From Saprospiraceae bacterium (GTDB lineage: Bacteria; Bacteroidota; Bacteroidia; Chitinophagales; Saprospiraceae), in contig WGBN01000055.1 of the NCBI GenBank assembly GCA_015494245.1, positions 1-5,966 of the forward strand: a DNA stretch of 5,966 nt. The letters are read 5' to 3'. Each line of letters starts with the position of its first letter. Position 1 is the first letter of the stretch. The notes below the pieces were generated by a model. The model was not told the origin of the DNA. It did not search any database and saw only the letters and a program-made list of their open reading frames with translations. The translations under genes were made by a program, and so were the position numbers. This document shows, in pieces, positions 1-5,966 of the stretch.

Positions 1-315
1 ATTTTCATCAGCGAGCATTTGCAAAGAGCCAAAAGTACGCAAGGGATTCTGTGTATCCTGATACCATTTCTTAAGCGATACCTCACCTTCAGAATCAATG
101 CGTAAAAGGCCTATGGTAAGCACAGTATTACTCTCAAACAGGGAAAGGCTTACGATCACATAGTTTCCTTGAAACTTCTCTATATTCATGCCTTGGTCAT
201 TATTAGGCGGAAAATCTTCCTGCAAGTCATAACTGCGCGTCCAGTGGGGATTTTGAGAAAAAAGTTCAGTAAAAAAAGGTAAAAGGCACAACAAGACATA
301 TATGAAAGGTCGCAT
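1..315 (-). CDS. N-terminal part of an exported protein of unknown function (runs off left edge)
   Basis: The minus-strand frame opens at an ATG (313-315) and stays open for 105 codons to the window edge, so the 3' end is missing. It begins MRPFIYVLLCLLPFFTELFS, a typical signal peptide: one early Arg, a hydrophobic core at about residues 4-15 and a likely cleavage near residue 21 (after FSQ). The mature part contains a stretch reading GLLRIDSEGEV followed by KKWYQD. This resembles the 'x-K/R-hDxxGxhxW/hxKxY' phrase of Bacteroidota secreted propeller-like proteins, but one such phrase is not enough to assign a family. The start lies 22 nt below the downstream terminator boundary of the metalloprotease gene. 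No TAnnTTTG promoter is visible between them, so its transcription may depend on read-through or on a promoter inside the upstream gene. A T9SS domain may exist at the missing C-terminus, but this cannot be seen. Confidence 0.8.
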   Translation of the reverse strand, partial: MRPFIYVLLCLLPFFTELFSQNPHWTRSYDLQEDFPPNNDQGMNIEKFQGNYVIVSLSLFESNTVLTIGLLRIDSEGEVSLKKWYQDTQNPLRTFGSLQMLADEN

Positions 316-336
316 AGTCTAAATTTTTTGGAGGGG

Positions 337-369
337 AAAAATACAGGGATGGCCTCCGGCCATCCCTGT
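337..369 (-). terminator. Strong intrinsic terminator of the metalloprotease gene
   Basis: ACAGGGATGGCC (343-354) and GGCCATCCCTGT (358-369) are perfect inverted repeats: a 12-bp GC-rich stem with a 3-nt loop. Read on the minus strand the hairpin is followed by A and then TTTTT (341-337), a classic rho-independent layout. It starts 12 nt after the metalloprotease stop codon. There is no U-tract on the plus-strand side, so it acts in the minus direction. Confidence 0.9.
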
Positions 370-381
370 TTCAGACAGTCC

Positions 382-3300
382 TTAGCGGCTTACTACGAAT
401 TTGCTCTGAAGCACGACTTCATCGCCATTTTTGAAGAGCACAAAATATATGCCTTCAGGCCAGCCCTTCATAGAAACCGCGGTCGAAGCGCTGCCCTTTG
501 CCGGTTTGACGGTTGTTCGCAGGCGGCCATATACATCGTAAAACTCCAGGCGGGCAGTTTCTTTCACAGAGGGATGTACAATTTGAAGCTCTTCTGAGAC
601 CGGGTTGGGGTACAGCCACAGCAGCAAGCCTTCTTCATCGGGGCTGTTGTTTGCTCCACTTTGCATGCCCTGATTCGAGAGGATACTCAGTTCGGGTTCG
701 TACATATCTCCCCTCATCAAAGACAGTAGTCCACGGGCATAGGCAGAAGAGAGCTCCGTGGAAAGAGCTATTTCATCCAAAGTGCTTTCATCAGCCGCAC
801 TGAGCTCGTATCCCGGCGTGCTCAGGCGCTGCAGGTTGATTTGCTGTACATCTACAAAATACGCATCATCCTGCGATTGCACCGGAAAAGACTTCAAATA
901 CGCCTGAGCTGTGGCATAATCTTCCTTGCGAAGATAAATGCCCAAAATGTGCTGGCGGGCCAAAGAAGTGTTTTCCTCTTCGAGCAGAGCAATAGCCTCC
1001 TCCGTATTGCCTGAACTGACCTTATCCGCTGTCAAACGCCACAAGGCATAAGATATCTGATGTGAAAGGCGCTCGTAATCCAGCGTATCCGACAAACTAC
1101 CTGTAGAGAGGTCTATGAGTGAACGCTCTGCCCTCAAACTGTCCAGGCAGGACTTACTCCAACAAAACTCGCCCTGCCCTCCGCCACCAAACTGGTCGGA
1201 ACAGGGGGATGTGCCTTGCCCTGGATAAGCATTAAAATTCCCCGGCGTCAAATCCGGCCCCGGCACAGAACAGTCCGACAGGTCATTCAGGCTGCACTTT
1301 GGTTTCAGGCGGGGTTCGGGCGGCTCTGCCTGGGCATAGTAGTAATTAAAAGCTTCAGTATAGCCTGTGGTGTTGATGTCCTGTACATGTGCTGCATAAG
1401 AATCCGTAAAGAGATTCCAGCGGGCATTTACGGGATTGCCCTGATTAGATATCTTTCCCGGAATAATTGCATAATTGTCAAGCAACACATCATACACCGT
1501 CTTAAAGTCCTGGCCATTGAAGCTCAGGCCCCAATTGTAACCCGAAATATCCATACCGGCAAAATCCTGGTCGTGAGTATTGCAAAGGACCTCCTTATAG
1601 GCCTGTCCTGTTTGCACAAAGTCCATAGCTGCCAGCGTTGTACCGCTGAAATAATTGTACCGGATAAAAAACTGACTCGGCCCATAGGCGCTCACTCCAA
1701 ACACATTGTCCAGGAAATCGTTGTGCTCCACAAACAAATTGTCCATGGCTGTGGCATTCACGCCTACCTGGTTGTTGGAAAAGACATTGCCCCATTCTTC
1801 ACCGTTTCCTCCAATTTGCAGGGTATAGAGCATTCCAACCGAAGCCGTTGCATCTATGCCATGCCAGTTTTGATCAAAAGTACTGCGCACGATAGTCATG
1901 CCTGCATCATAAGTCAGAACGCCTCCCATTTTCAGTCCGGTGAAGGTACAGTCATCCACGCTCACACCATTGCAGGCCCAATTGGTGATGCCTGTATTGC
2001 CCATATCCACAGTACCCTTTTCATTGACAAAAGTACAACCCACAAAAGAGCTAAGCGCCTGATACGGATACTTCATAAAGGCAGCTGAACGGTAGTTGTT
2101 CCTAAACAGCGTGTTTTCCGCATACACAAAGCCGCCCCAATAATCCGCCGCTTCCGGCCAGGGGATGCCTATGGCCTCCGTTCTTATGGCCGTGCGGGCA
2201 TACTCTATAGTCGCATTTTTCATAATCACGTAGCCCGGGTCGTTTGGATGCAAGGGGTAGTTTTCATCCTTCATTTCCGGCACCTGCTGCTGAGCCACAT
2301 TGCCAAACACGTAAATGCCACGCCATTGCGCATCTGCACAATCCTGATACTGCGTCATTTGATGACTGTGGGTGATGGTTCCTCCATCCACAAACAGACG
2401 GGCTCCCCTCTTCACCACAATATAACCATCGGTGGGCATTCCCAACTCACACTGAAGAATGAGTTGTGCCCCCGTCTCCACAATAATATCTCCCCTCACC
2501 CTGCGGCTCTCATCCCATATTTCCGTGCTGCCGGAGGGAATCACAATGTCGTAATCGGTTTCTTTTACGCAGTAATCCGTTTCATCCATCCGATCCGTAT
2601 CATATCCGGTACCTCCTGAGGCATCCGAAGCAAACAAATCGTTCAGGAAATAATGCATGCGAGCCATCTGACAGGGAGTAAGTTCCCAGCCATGATGATT
2701 AAACTTGTAATCCATAAGATTCAAAGTACTTCCGGATGTGCCCTGATAAGTATCACAGCAATTATCATTTAAAAAAGAATGTGCAAGCCCCAAGGCATGG
2801 CCTATTTCATGTGCAACATTACCAGCTACGGCATACGTCATTTGCCATGAGCCTTCATTTTCTCCTGTCCCATAGACTTTCTGATACATTCCTTTCATGG
2901 CAATAAACCTATAATCAGGATCGTCAGGAATAGCAGAAGCTCTTCCTCCCAATATGCAATTGTAATTGCCTGATTCCACATGGCAGCCCGTCACAAAAAT
3001 GTGCAGGGCATGATCTCTGAGATAGGCCGTCAGACCCGGAGCTGCGTTGGGGCCGGTTACATACAAATCATAAATTTGCTTTGCACCATTAGCAGTCCCT
3101 CCCCATTGCCAGGCATTGTCGTCCTTGTAAAAGAAAATACCCGCTTCATAAAAGCGAATGCGGCTGTCAGGGATGTGTTCAGCCTCACAGGGCGGCTCCT
3201 GCCCGGGCTCCGCCGTAGGAGGCAAAACCTGGGAAAAAATGACGTTCAACTGTTCCGTCAAATCATCAAAGCGATACTCATCAGCTATCGTAAAATTTTC

Positions 3301-3576
3301 AGGATCACCCGTTTCTTTCTGAAAGATGTGATAAACAAGCGGTATGGTCTTAATTGGCGTTTCCTCCGGCACATAAGGCGCAAAGTGAAAAGGCGGTACA
3401 TCTGTCAAACTCGTGCAGGAAACCGGTACGCTCTGCTCTGACAAAGGACCATCTTCCATATAACATTCCTGGGCAAAAACCATCATGGGTAAGACAAACA
3501 AAAACAGAAAAAAACTACTCAGTGCGAGTGTGCGAGTGTGCGAGTGTGCGAGTGTGCGAGTGTTGGGGAGTAACAA
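382..3576 (-). CDS. Secreted multidomain zinc metalloprotease (M43/pappalysin-like) with beta-helix-like region and T9SS sorting domain
   Basis: The 1064-residue product is probably an exported endopeptidase, sent through Sec and then the T9SS. Domains in order: signal peptide with core FFLFLFVLP (22-30), probable cleavage after MMVFAQ (about 36); metzincin catalytic domain (about 75-315) starting with IPLVYHIF, zinc motif HEIGHALGLAH (256-266; His256, His260, His266, catalytic Glu257) and a Met-turn NLMDY (Met288); a repetitive beta-strand region (about 340-740) with phrases such as IIVETGAQL and WRGIYVFGN, typical of right-handed parallel beta-helices; a Cys/Gly/Pro linker (about 750-810); a helical, TPR-like stretch (about 810-950); and a T9SS type A C-terminal domain (about 983-1064) opening LYPNPVSEEL and ending KFVVSR. 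Assignment to M43 rests on the overall layout; another metzincin family is possible. The start is uncertain: the frame opens only at TTG 3576, and an 8-bp tandem repeat lies inside the signal-peptide n-region. The next in-frame ATGs (residues 31-32) would remove the signal peptide. The gene has its own promoter (3612-3642) and terminator (337-369), so it is probably monocistronic. Confidence 0.92.
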   Translation of the reverse strand: MLLPNTRTLAHSHTRTLALSSFFLFLFVLPMMVFAQECYMEDGPLSEQSVPVSCTSLTDVPPFHFAPYVPEETPIKTIPLVYHIFQKETGDPENFTIADEYRFDDLTEQLNVIFSQVLPPTAEPGQEPPCEAEHIPDSRIRFYEAGIFFYKDDNAWQWGGTANGAKQIYDLYVTGPNAAPGLTAYLRDHALHIFVTGCHVESGNYNCILGGRASAIPDDPDYRFIAMKGMYQKVYGTGENEGSWQMTYAVAGNVAHEIGHALGLAHSFLNDNCCDTYQGTSGSTLNLMDYKFNHHGWELTPCQMARMHYFLNDLFASDASGGTGYDTDRMDETDYCVKETDYDIVIPSGSTEIWDESRRVRGDIIVETGAQLILQCELGMPTDGYIVVKRGARLFVDGGTITHSHQMTQYQDCADAQWRGIYVFGNVAQQQVPEMKDENYPLHPNDPGYVIMKNATIEYARTAIRTEAIGIPWPEAADYWGGFVYAENTLFRNNYRSAAFMKYPYQALSSFVGCTFVNEKGTVDMGNTGITNWACNGVSVDDCTFTGLKMGGVLTYDAGMTIVRSTFDQNWHGIDATASVGMLYTLQIGGNGEEWGNVFSNNQVGVNATAMDNLFVEHNDFLDNVFGVSAYGPSQFFIRYNYFSGTTLAAMDFVQTGQAYKEVLCNTHDQDFAGMDISGYNWGLSFNGQDFKTVYDVLLDNYAIIPGKISNQGNPVNARWNLFTDSYAAHVQDINTTGYTEAFNYYYAQAEPPEPRLKPKCSLNDLSDCSVPGPDLTPGNFNAYPGQGTSPCSDQFGGGGQGEFCWSKSCLDSLRAERSLIDLSTGSLSDTLDYERLSHQISYALWRLTADKVSSGNTEEAIALLEEENTSLARQHILGIYLRKEDYATAQAYLKSFPVQSQDDAYFVDVQQINLQRLSTPGYELSAADESTLDEIALSTELSSAYARGLLSLMRGDMYEPELSILSNQGMQSGANNSPDEEGLLLWLYPNPVSEELQIVHPSVKETARLEFYDVYGRLRTTVKPAKGSASTAVSMKGWPEGIYFVLFKNGDEVVLQSKFVVSR

Positions 3577-3583
3577 ATTTCAT
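3515..3583 (-). other. Out-of-frame ATG reading frame overlapping the metalloprotease start (22 codons)
   Basis: An ATG at 3583, about 25 nt downstream of the likely transcription start, opens a frame beginning MKFVTPQHSHTRTLA. It passes through the 8-bp repeat and stops at TAG 3515-3517. It is offset by 7 nt from the TTG that opens the protease frame. The first codons (Met-Lys-Phe) look like a normal Bacteroidota start, so this is probably the gene's ancestral or alternate start codon, put out of frame by the present repeat number. It is less likely to be an independent peptide. Confidence 0.5.
3522..3563. repeat. 8-bp tandem repeat (GTGCGAGT)x5 within the start of the metalloprotease gene
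   Basis: Five perfect copies of GTGCGAGT occupy 3522-3561, followed by a partial GT (3562-3563). On the coding (minus) strand the unit reads ACTCGCAC. None of the three frames contains a stop, and all give the same cyclic eight-residue peptide (HSHTRTLA), so only the flanks decide whether translation continues. The tract forms the polar n-region of the protease signal peptide. Perfect short tandem units of a length not divisible by three are prone to slipped-strand mispairing. Confidence 0.95.
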
Positions 3584-3611
3584 AATAAATCGGTTTGGTT
3601 AAAGAATGTTT

Positions 3612-3642
3612 CAAAGTTACAACAAAAAAATGATAAAAGCAA
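3612..3642 (-). promoter_or_regulatory. Bacteroidota-type promoter of the metalloprotease gene
   Basis: On the minus strand TAACTTTG (3619-3612) matches the -7 consensus TAnnTTTG exactly. A TTG (3642-3640) lies 20 nt upstream, matching the -33 element known from Bacteroides and Flavobacterium promoters. The expected start of transcription falls near 3605-3608, giving a leader of about 22-25 nt to ATG 3583 and about 30 nt to TTG 3576. No Shine-Dalgarno sequence is evident in the leader, which is common in this phylum. The position supports a translation start upstream of the 8-bp repeat. Confidence 0.75.
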
Positions 3643-3643
3643 G

Positions 3644-3674
3644 ACTTTTAACATTTTCTTAACAGTTTCTTAAC
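3644..3674 (-). promoter_or_regulatory. Three-unit 11-bp-period repeat directly upstream of the -33 element
   Basis: Read on the minus strand, GTTAAGAAA (3674-3666), GTTAAGAAA (3663-3655) and the degenerate GTTAAAAGT (3652-3644) recur at exactly 11-bp intervals. The third unit ends 1 nt before the TTG of the promoter. The spacing is about one DNA helical turn, so the units would face the same side of the helix. This could be an activator site, an UP-like element or a curved A/T tract. The repeat is seen; the role is inferred. Confidence 0.5.
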
Positions 3675-3766
3675 ACATAAACAAAACAAGCATAAATCCA
3701 TTTCCAGTAGTCATAAAATTTAGCCCGCTCTACCCTGCTAAGCGTAGGGAGGTTTCTACATACTAT

Positions 3767-3788
3767 CTCCGTGAACACTCCGTGAACC
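3767..3788. repeat. Two-copy 11-bp direct repeat in intergenic DNA
   Basis: CTCCGTGAACA (3767-3777) is followed immediately by CTCCGTGAACC (3778-3788), identical at 10 of 11 bases. It lies between the end of the 212-residue gene and the metalloprotease promoter and has no visible coding or hairpin role. Confidence 0.8.
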
Positions 3789-3797
3789 CTAAACCAA

Positions 3798-3818
3798 CGA
3801 TACACGATACACGCTAAA
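3798..3818. repeat. Short 7-bp tandem repeat in intergenic DNA
   Basis: CGATACA occurs twice in tandem (3798-3804, 3805-3811) and is followed by a degenerate third unit CGCTAAA (3812-3818). The tract ends 14 nt from the stop codon of the 212-residue gene. It is short enough that chance cannot be excluded, but it lies within 10 nt of another tandem duplication. Confidence 0.6.
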
Positions 3819-3832
3819 CACTACCCCCCAAG

Positions 3833-4471
3833 TTACTCCACCACTTTAAAGAAATACATTCGTTTTTCTGATGCCGGGTCCGAAAAATAGGCATTATCCA
3901 CTCTGATTCCGGACAAATTGATTTCTTCAAAGACCTCAAAGTGGTTGTTTCCATTTGACTCTATTTCATTTGGATAGAGACTTAGATCCTGACATGCCTT
4001 TCCAAAAAGTCTGCCTAGCCGAAGAGCCACTCCAAAGTAGCCCGGCTGCTGAGGGATCATGCCAAATGCCAGTTTGCATGAATCTTGATCACAGGTATTT
4101 TCGATGGCTATCTCCAAATGGTTTCCAAGCTCAGAGACATTGCCTGACTCATCAACAAATTCAAATTTATCCCTGGCAGGGACAGTATTGACATTGTCAT
4201 ATTGTCCCTCAAACACTTGCATGATGTAATAAATAAATTGGTTCGCATTGTCATGAATTAAGCCGCTATTGACCAATTCCAACTGAGCGCTAAAGGCCGT
4301 AGAAAACAATAGTGTATCTCCGACAGAAAATGTACTTTGCAAAGAGCCGGGAGTTACAGAGTAGTATGTGTAATCATTTAATCTTTCTTCACAACCATCG
4401 CATTGAAAGTTGGAAAAAACAAAACAAGACAGAAGCAGTATTAAGTAGTTTGTCAAGTTACTCAATTTCAT
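3833..4471 (-). CDS. Exported Cys-containing protein or putative lipoprotein of unknown function, 212 aa
   Basis: The ORF starts at ATG 4471 and ends at TAA 3833-3835. The N-terminus has Lys2 and a hydrophobic run at about residues 9-20, so the protein is exported. LLSC (13-16) is a loose lipobox with Cys16 as possible lipidation site, but the hydrophobic stretch continues past it (FVFSNF), and a second cluster FQCDGCEE (22-29) follows. A lipid-anchored or a cleaved periplasmic form are both possible. The mature part has Cys24, Cys27, Cys127, Cys132 and Cys160, compatible with disulfides, and a phrase VGDTLLFSTAF (50-60) of the kind common in small Bacteroidota-only secreted proteins. I do not recognise a named family. 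The gene follows the subtilase by 16 nt, which suggests co-transcription. Its composition is clearly more A/T-rich: the line 3841-3900 has 23 G/C of 60, against 38 of 60 for 4561-4620 in the subtilase. Confidence 0.85.
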   Translation of the reverse strand: MKLSNLTNYLILLLSCFVFSNFQCDGCEERLNDYTYYSVTPGSLQSTFSVGDTLLFSTAFSAQLELVNSGLIHDNANQFIYYIMQVFEGQYDNVNTVPARDKFEFVDESGNVSELGNHLEIAIENTCDQDSCKLAFGMIPQQPGYFGVALRLGRLFGKACQDLSLYPNEIESNGNNHFEVFEEINLSGIRVDNAYFSDPASEKRMYFFKVVE

Positions 4472-4487
4472 ATCAACAGAGTTTATT

Positions 4488-5966
4488 TCACCAGCTCACC
4501 ACCAGTTTTTTCGTCAACCGGAGGGGGCCCTGGCGGAGGGTTAGGAAGTAAACGCCGGCGGGCAGATCTCGGGTGGGGATGGCGAGGTATTGCTGGGCAA
4601 AGGCCGGGGGTTGTACTTCGCCTTCGAACATCAGCTTGCCGGTGGCATCGGTCAGACGGAAAACGACGGGGTCCAAGTTTTCGCTGCCGAAATACGCGCG
4701 GATTTCTTCTCCGGACCGGGCGGGATTGGGGAAAATGTTGAGCCAGCCCGTTTGGGCGGTGTAGTCTTGCACGGGATCGGGACGGGGGTATTCCTGGACG
4801 TGGGCGTGCAGGTACAAGAGAGCGCCGTAGAGGTCTAAGCGGCCGCCGGAGACGACTTTATCCTGTAAGCTTTCCAAGGGGTGTGTGGAGTTCAGGATGG
4901 CATCGCGCAGGAGTAAAACGCTCTGAGCCGGTTCTGTTTTTAGCTCCCGTATGAGGGAATCAGAAGAGACGCTGTACAGCAGCCCGATGGCTCCGGCTAC
5001 CTGGGGCGCAGCGCCGGAAGAGCCTCCAAAGCTGCCGGTGCTGTTGCCGGGCTTCAGCGAAGGGAGGCCGTCGGAGCCCACTCCCGAAGGGGCGCTGAGG
5101 TCCACATAAGGCAAACCGTAAGCGGCCAGCAGTTGGTCGTAGCGGTCGGTATTGGTGGTGGTGATGAGGTATTCGGAAGGGCAGGTCGTGGGCAAGTCCC
5201 CCACCAGGCCTACATCTATGTCGTCATTGGAGACGGCAGAAACACTCAGCACGCCCTCTTGCCCAAGAGAGTCATATACGGCGCCCCAGAGCGGAAAATC
5301 CTCGCACCAAGTAGCTTCTATGCCGAAGGAGGCATTGGTGGCCACCACAAAGGCGCCCTGAGCGCCATCTGTCTGGTTGTAAAGACGGCGTTGGTCCAGA
5401 ATGTAATAATAGGCCTCTACGACTTCATTGGATTCATAGATGCCAAAGAGCATGAGTTGGATATTCCAATTGATGCCGGCCATATCGGTCTCGTTATCGG
5501 TTTTGGCTCCGATGATGCCGGCTACAGAAGTGCCGTGCGTAAGGGCTTGATATTCGGGGCCGTTGTTGTTGTAATCCCAGCCGTGCAAATCATCTTCGTA
5601 CCCGTTGCCGTCGTCGTCGAAGCCGGACTGCCCGCCCAGCTCTGCCCAATTGGTCCAGAGTTGCCCCTGCAGGTCTTCGTGTGCGATGTCAAAGCCGTTG
5701 TCAATGATGGCGATGACGATGGTATCGCCTTCGGCCGTCAGGCCCCCACGGGCAAAATCCCAGGCGCGGGGAGCGCGGATGAGCTCCAGGTTCCATTGAC
5801 CGGAAAAGAGCGGATCGTCGGGTTCTGTTTGGCGAAAGCCAATCTCATAATTTCCCTGCCAGGCAAGCACACTTTTTTGCTTCGACAGCAATTCCTCCAA
5901 TTTGCCGAAAGGCAGAAAATCCTCATCCCAACTCATTTCGTAAATGCCATGCTTTGAGGCAGAGGA
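4488..5966 (-). CDS. Subtilisin-like (S8) serine protease with T9SS sorting domain, N-terminus beyond right edge
   Basis: The frame is open to the window edge; the first Met in view (ATG 5936) is internal, because ten in-frame codons without a stop precede it and no signal peptide is present. Residues below count from that Met. About 1-40 is the end of a propeptide-like region, followed by DPLFSGQWNLELIRAPRAWD (41-60), the usual entry to the catalytic domain. Catalytic residues: Asp79 in AIIDNGFD, His134 in LTHGTSVAG, oxyanion Asn237 in SAVSNDD, and Ser307 in GGSSGAAPQVAG. The serine box is a variant of the common GTSMAAPHVAG, but the nucleophile is kept. DDDGNGYEDD (107-116) is an Asp-rich loop likely to bind calcium. 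A T9SS type A domain (about 395-482) begins LNIFPNPARSGE and ends KKLVVSW. The enzyme is expected to be secreted or anchored at the outer surface and to degrade protein. The 212-residue exported protein follows 16 nt downstream. The promoter is outside the window. Confidence 0.95.
   Translation of the reverse strand, partial: SSASKHGIYEMSWDEDFLPFGKLEELLSKQKSVLAWQGNYEIGFRQTEPDDPLFSGQWNLELIRAPRAWDFARGGLTAEGDTIVIAIIDNGFDIAHEDLQGQLWTNWAELGGQSGFDDDGNGYEDDLHGWDYNNNGPEYQALTHGTSVAGIIGAKTDNETDMAGINWNIQLMLFGIYESNEVVEAYYYILDQRRLYNQTDGAQGAFVVATNASFGIEATWCEDFPLWGAVYDSLGQEGVLSVSAVSNDDIDVGLVGDLPTTCPSEYLITTTNTDRYDQLLAAYGLPYVDLSAPSGVGSDGLPSLKPGNSTGSFGGSSGAAPQVAGAIGLLYSVSSDSLIRELKTEPAQSVLLLRDAILNSTHPLESLQDKVVSGGRLDLYGALLYLHAHVQEYPRPDPVQDYTAQTGWLNIFPNPARSGEEIRAYFGSENLDPVVFRLTDATGKLMFEGEVQPPAFAQQYLAIPTRDLPAGVYFLTLRQGPLRLTKKLVVSW

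Noticed and set aside
1216..2088. 290-codon open frame on the plus strand
   Set aside because: It lies wholly antisense to the beta-helix region of the metalloprotease, whose domains are recognisable. The plus-strand translation has no signal peptide or domain phrasing, so it is a shadow frame.
3522..3563. CRISPR-like array
   Set aside because: The 8-bp units are contiguous with no spacers; it is a simple tandem repeat.
3354..3673. Two short plus-strand frames crossing the 8-bp repeat
   Set aside because: They overlap the protease start and its promoter, and their repetitive Ser-Val-Arg-Val-Cys-Glu peptide comes only from the repeat.
3733..3750. Possible terminator hairpin for the 212-residue gene (CCCT...AGGG)
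   Set aside because: The stem is only 4 bp with a bulged interior, and no adjoining U-tract follows on the minus strand. No convincing terminator for that gene was found.
5934..5936. ATG as the start of the subtilase
   Set aside because: The frame stays open upstream to the window edge, and a secreted T9SS protease needs a signal peptide that is not present after this Met; it is an internal codon.
5133..5957. 274-codon open frame on the plus strand
   Set aside because: It is antisense to the subtilase catalytic domain, with its clear Asp, His and Ser motifs. The long opening reflects the GC-rich codon pattern of the true gene.

Overview
The window looks like a piece of a Bacteroidota chromosome, probably from the Saprospiria or a nearby lineage. 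Three things support this. Both large genes end in a type IX secretion system (T9SS) type A sorting domain. The one clear promoter has the Bacteroidota form (TTG, 20-nt gap, TAnnTTTG). The start regions lack strong Shine-Dalgarno sequences. The lineage below phylum level is inferred from protein style only.

All four supported genes lie on the minus strand, so they read from right to left. In transcription order: (i) 5966-4488 is the 3' part of a secreted subtilisin-like (S8) serine protease whose N-terminus lies beyond the right edge. (ii) 4471-3833, only 16 nt downstream, is a 212-residue Cys-containing exported protein or putative lipoprotein, probably in the same transcript. (iii) A 249-nt intergenic stretch (3584-3832) holds two short tandem duplications, a three-unit 11-bp-period repeat and a Bacteroidota promoter. 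(iv) 3576-382 is a 1064-residue secreted multidomain zinc metalloprotease (metzincin HExxHxxGxxH), followed by a beta-helix-like region, a helical region and a T9SS sorting domain. It ends in a strong intrinsic terminator at 337-369. (v) 315-1 is the N-terminal 105 residues of another exported protein that continues past the left edge.

The most notable signal is at the start of the metalloprotease gene. Five perfect copies of the 8-bp unit GTGCGAGT (3522-3561) lie between the start codon and the hydrophobic core of the signal peptide, so they are translated. Eight is not a multiple of three, so each gain or loss of a unit changes the frame. With five copies the protease frame can only start from a TTG. 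An ATG 7 nt upstream is out of frame and stops after 22 codons, but it would read straight into the protease with six (or three) copies. This is the expected design of a slipped-strand phase-variation switch on a secreted protease. Copy-number variation itself cannot be seen from one sequence.

Together the genes suggest an exoprotein locus: two T9SS-type proteases of different catalytic class plus exported proteins of unknown role. No RNA genes, insertion sequences, CRISPR arrays or origins were seen.
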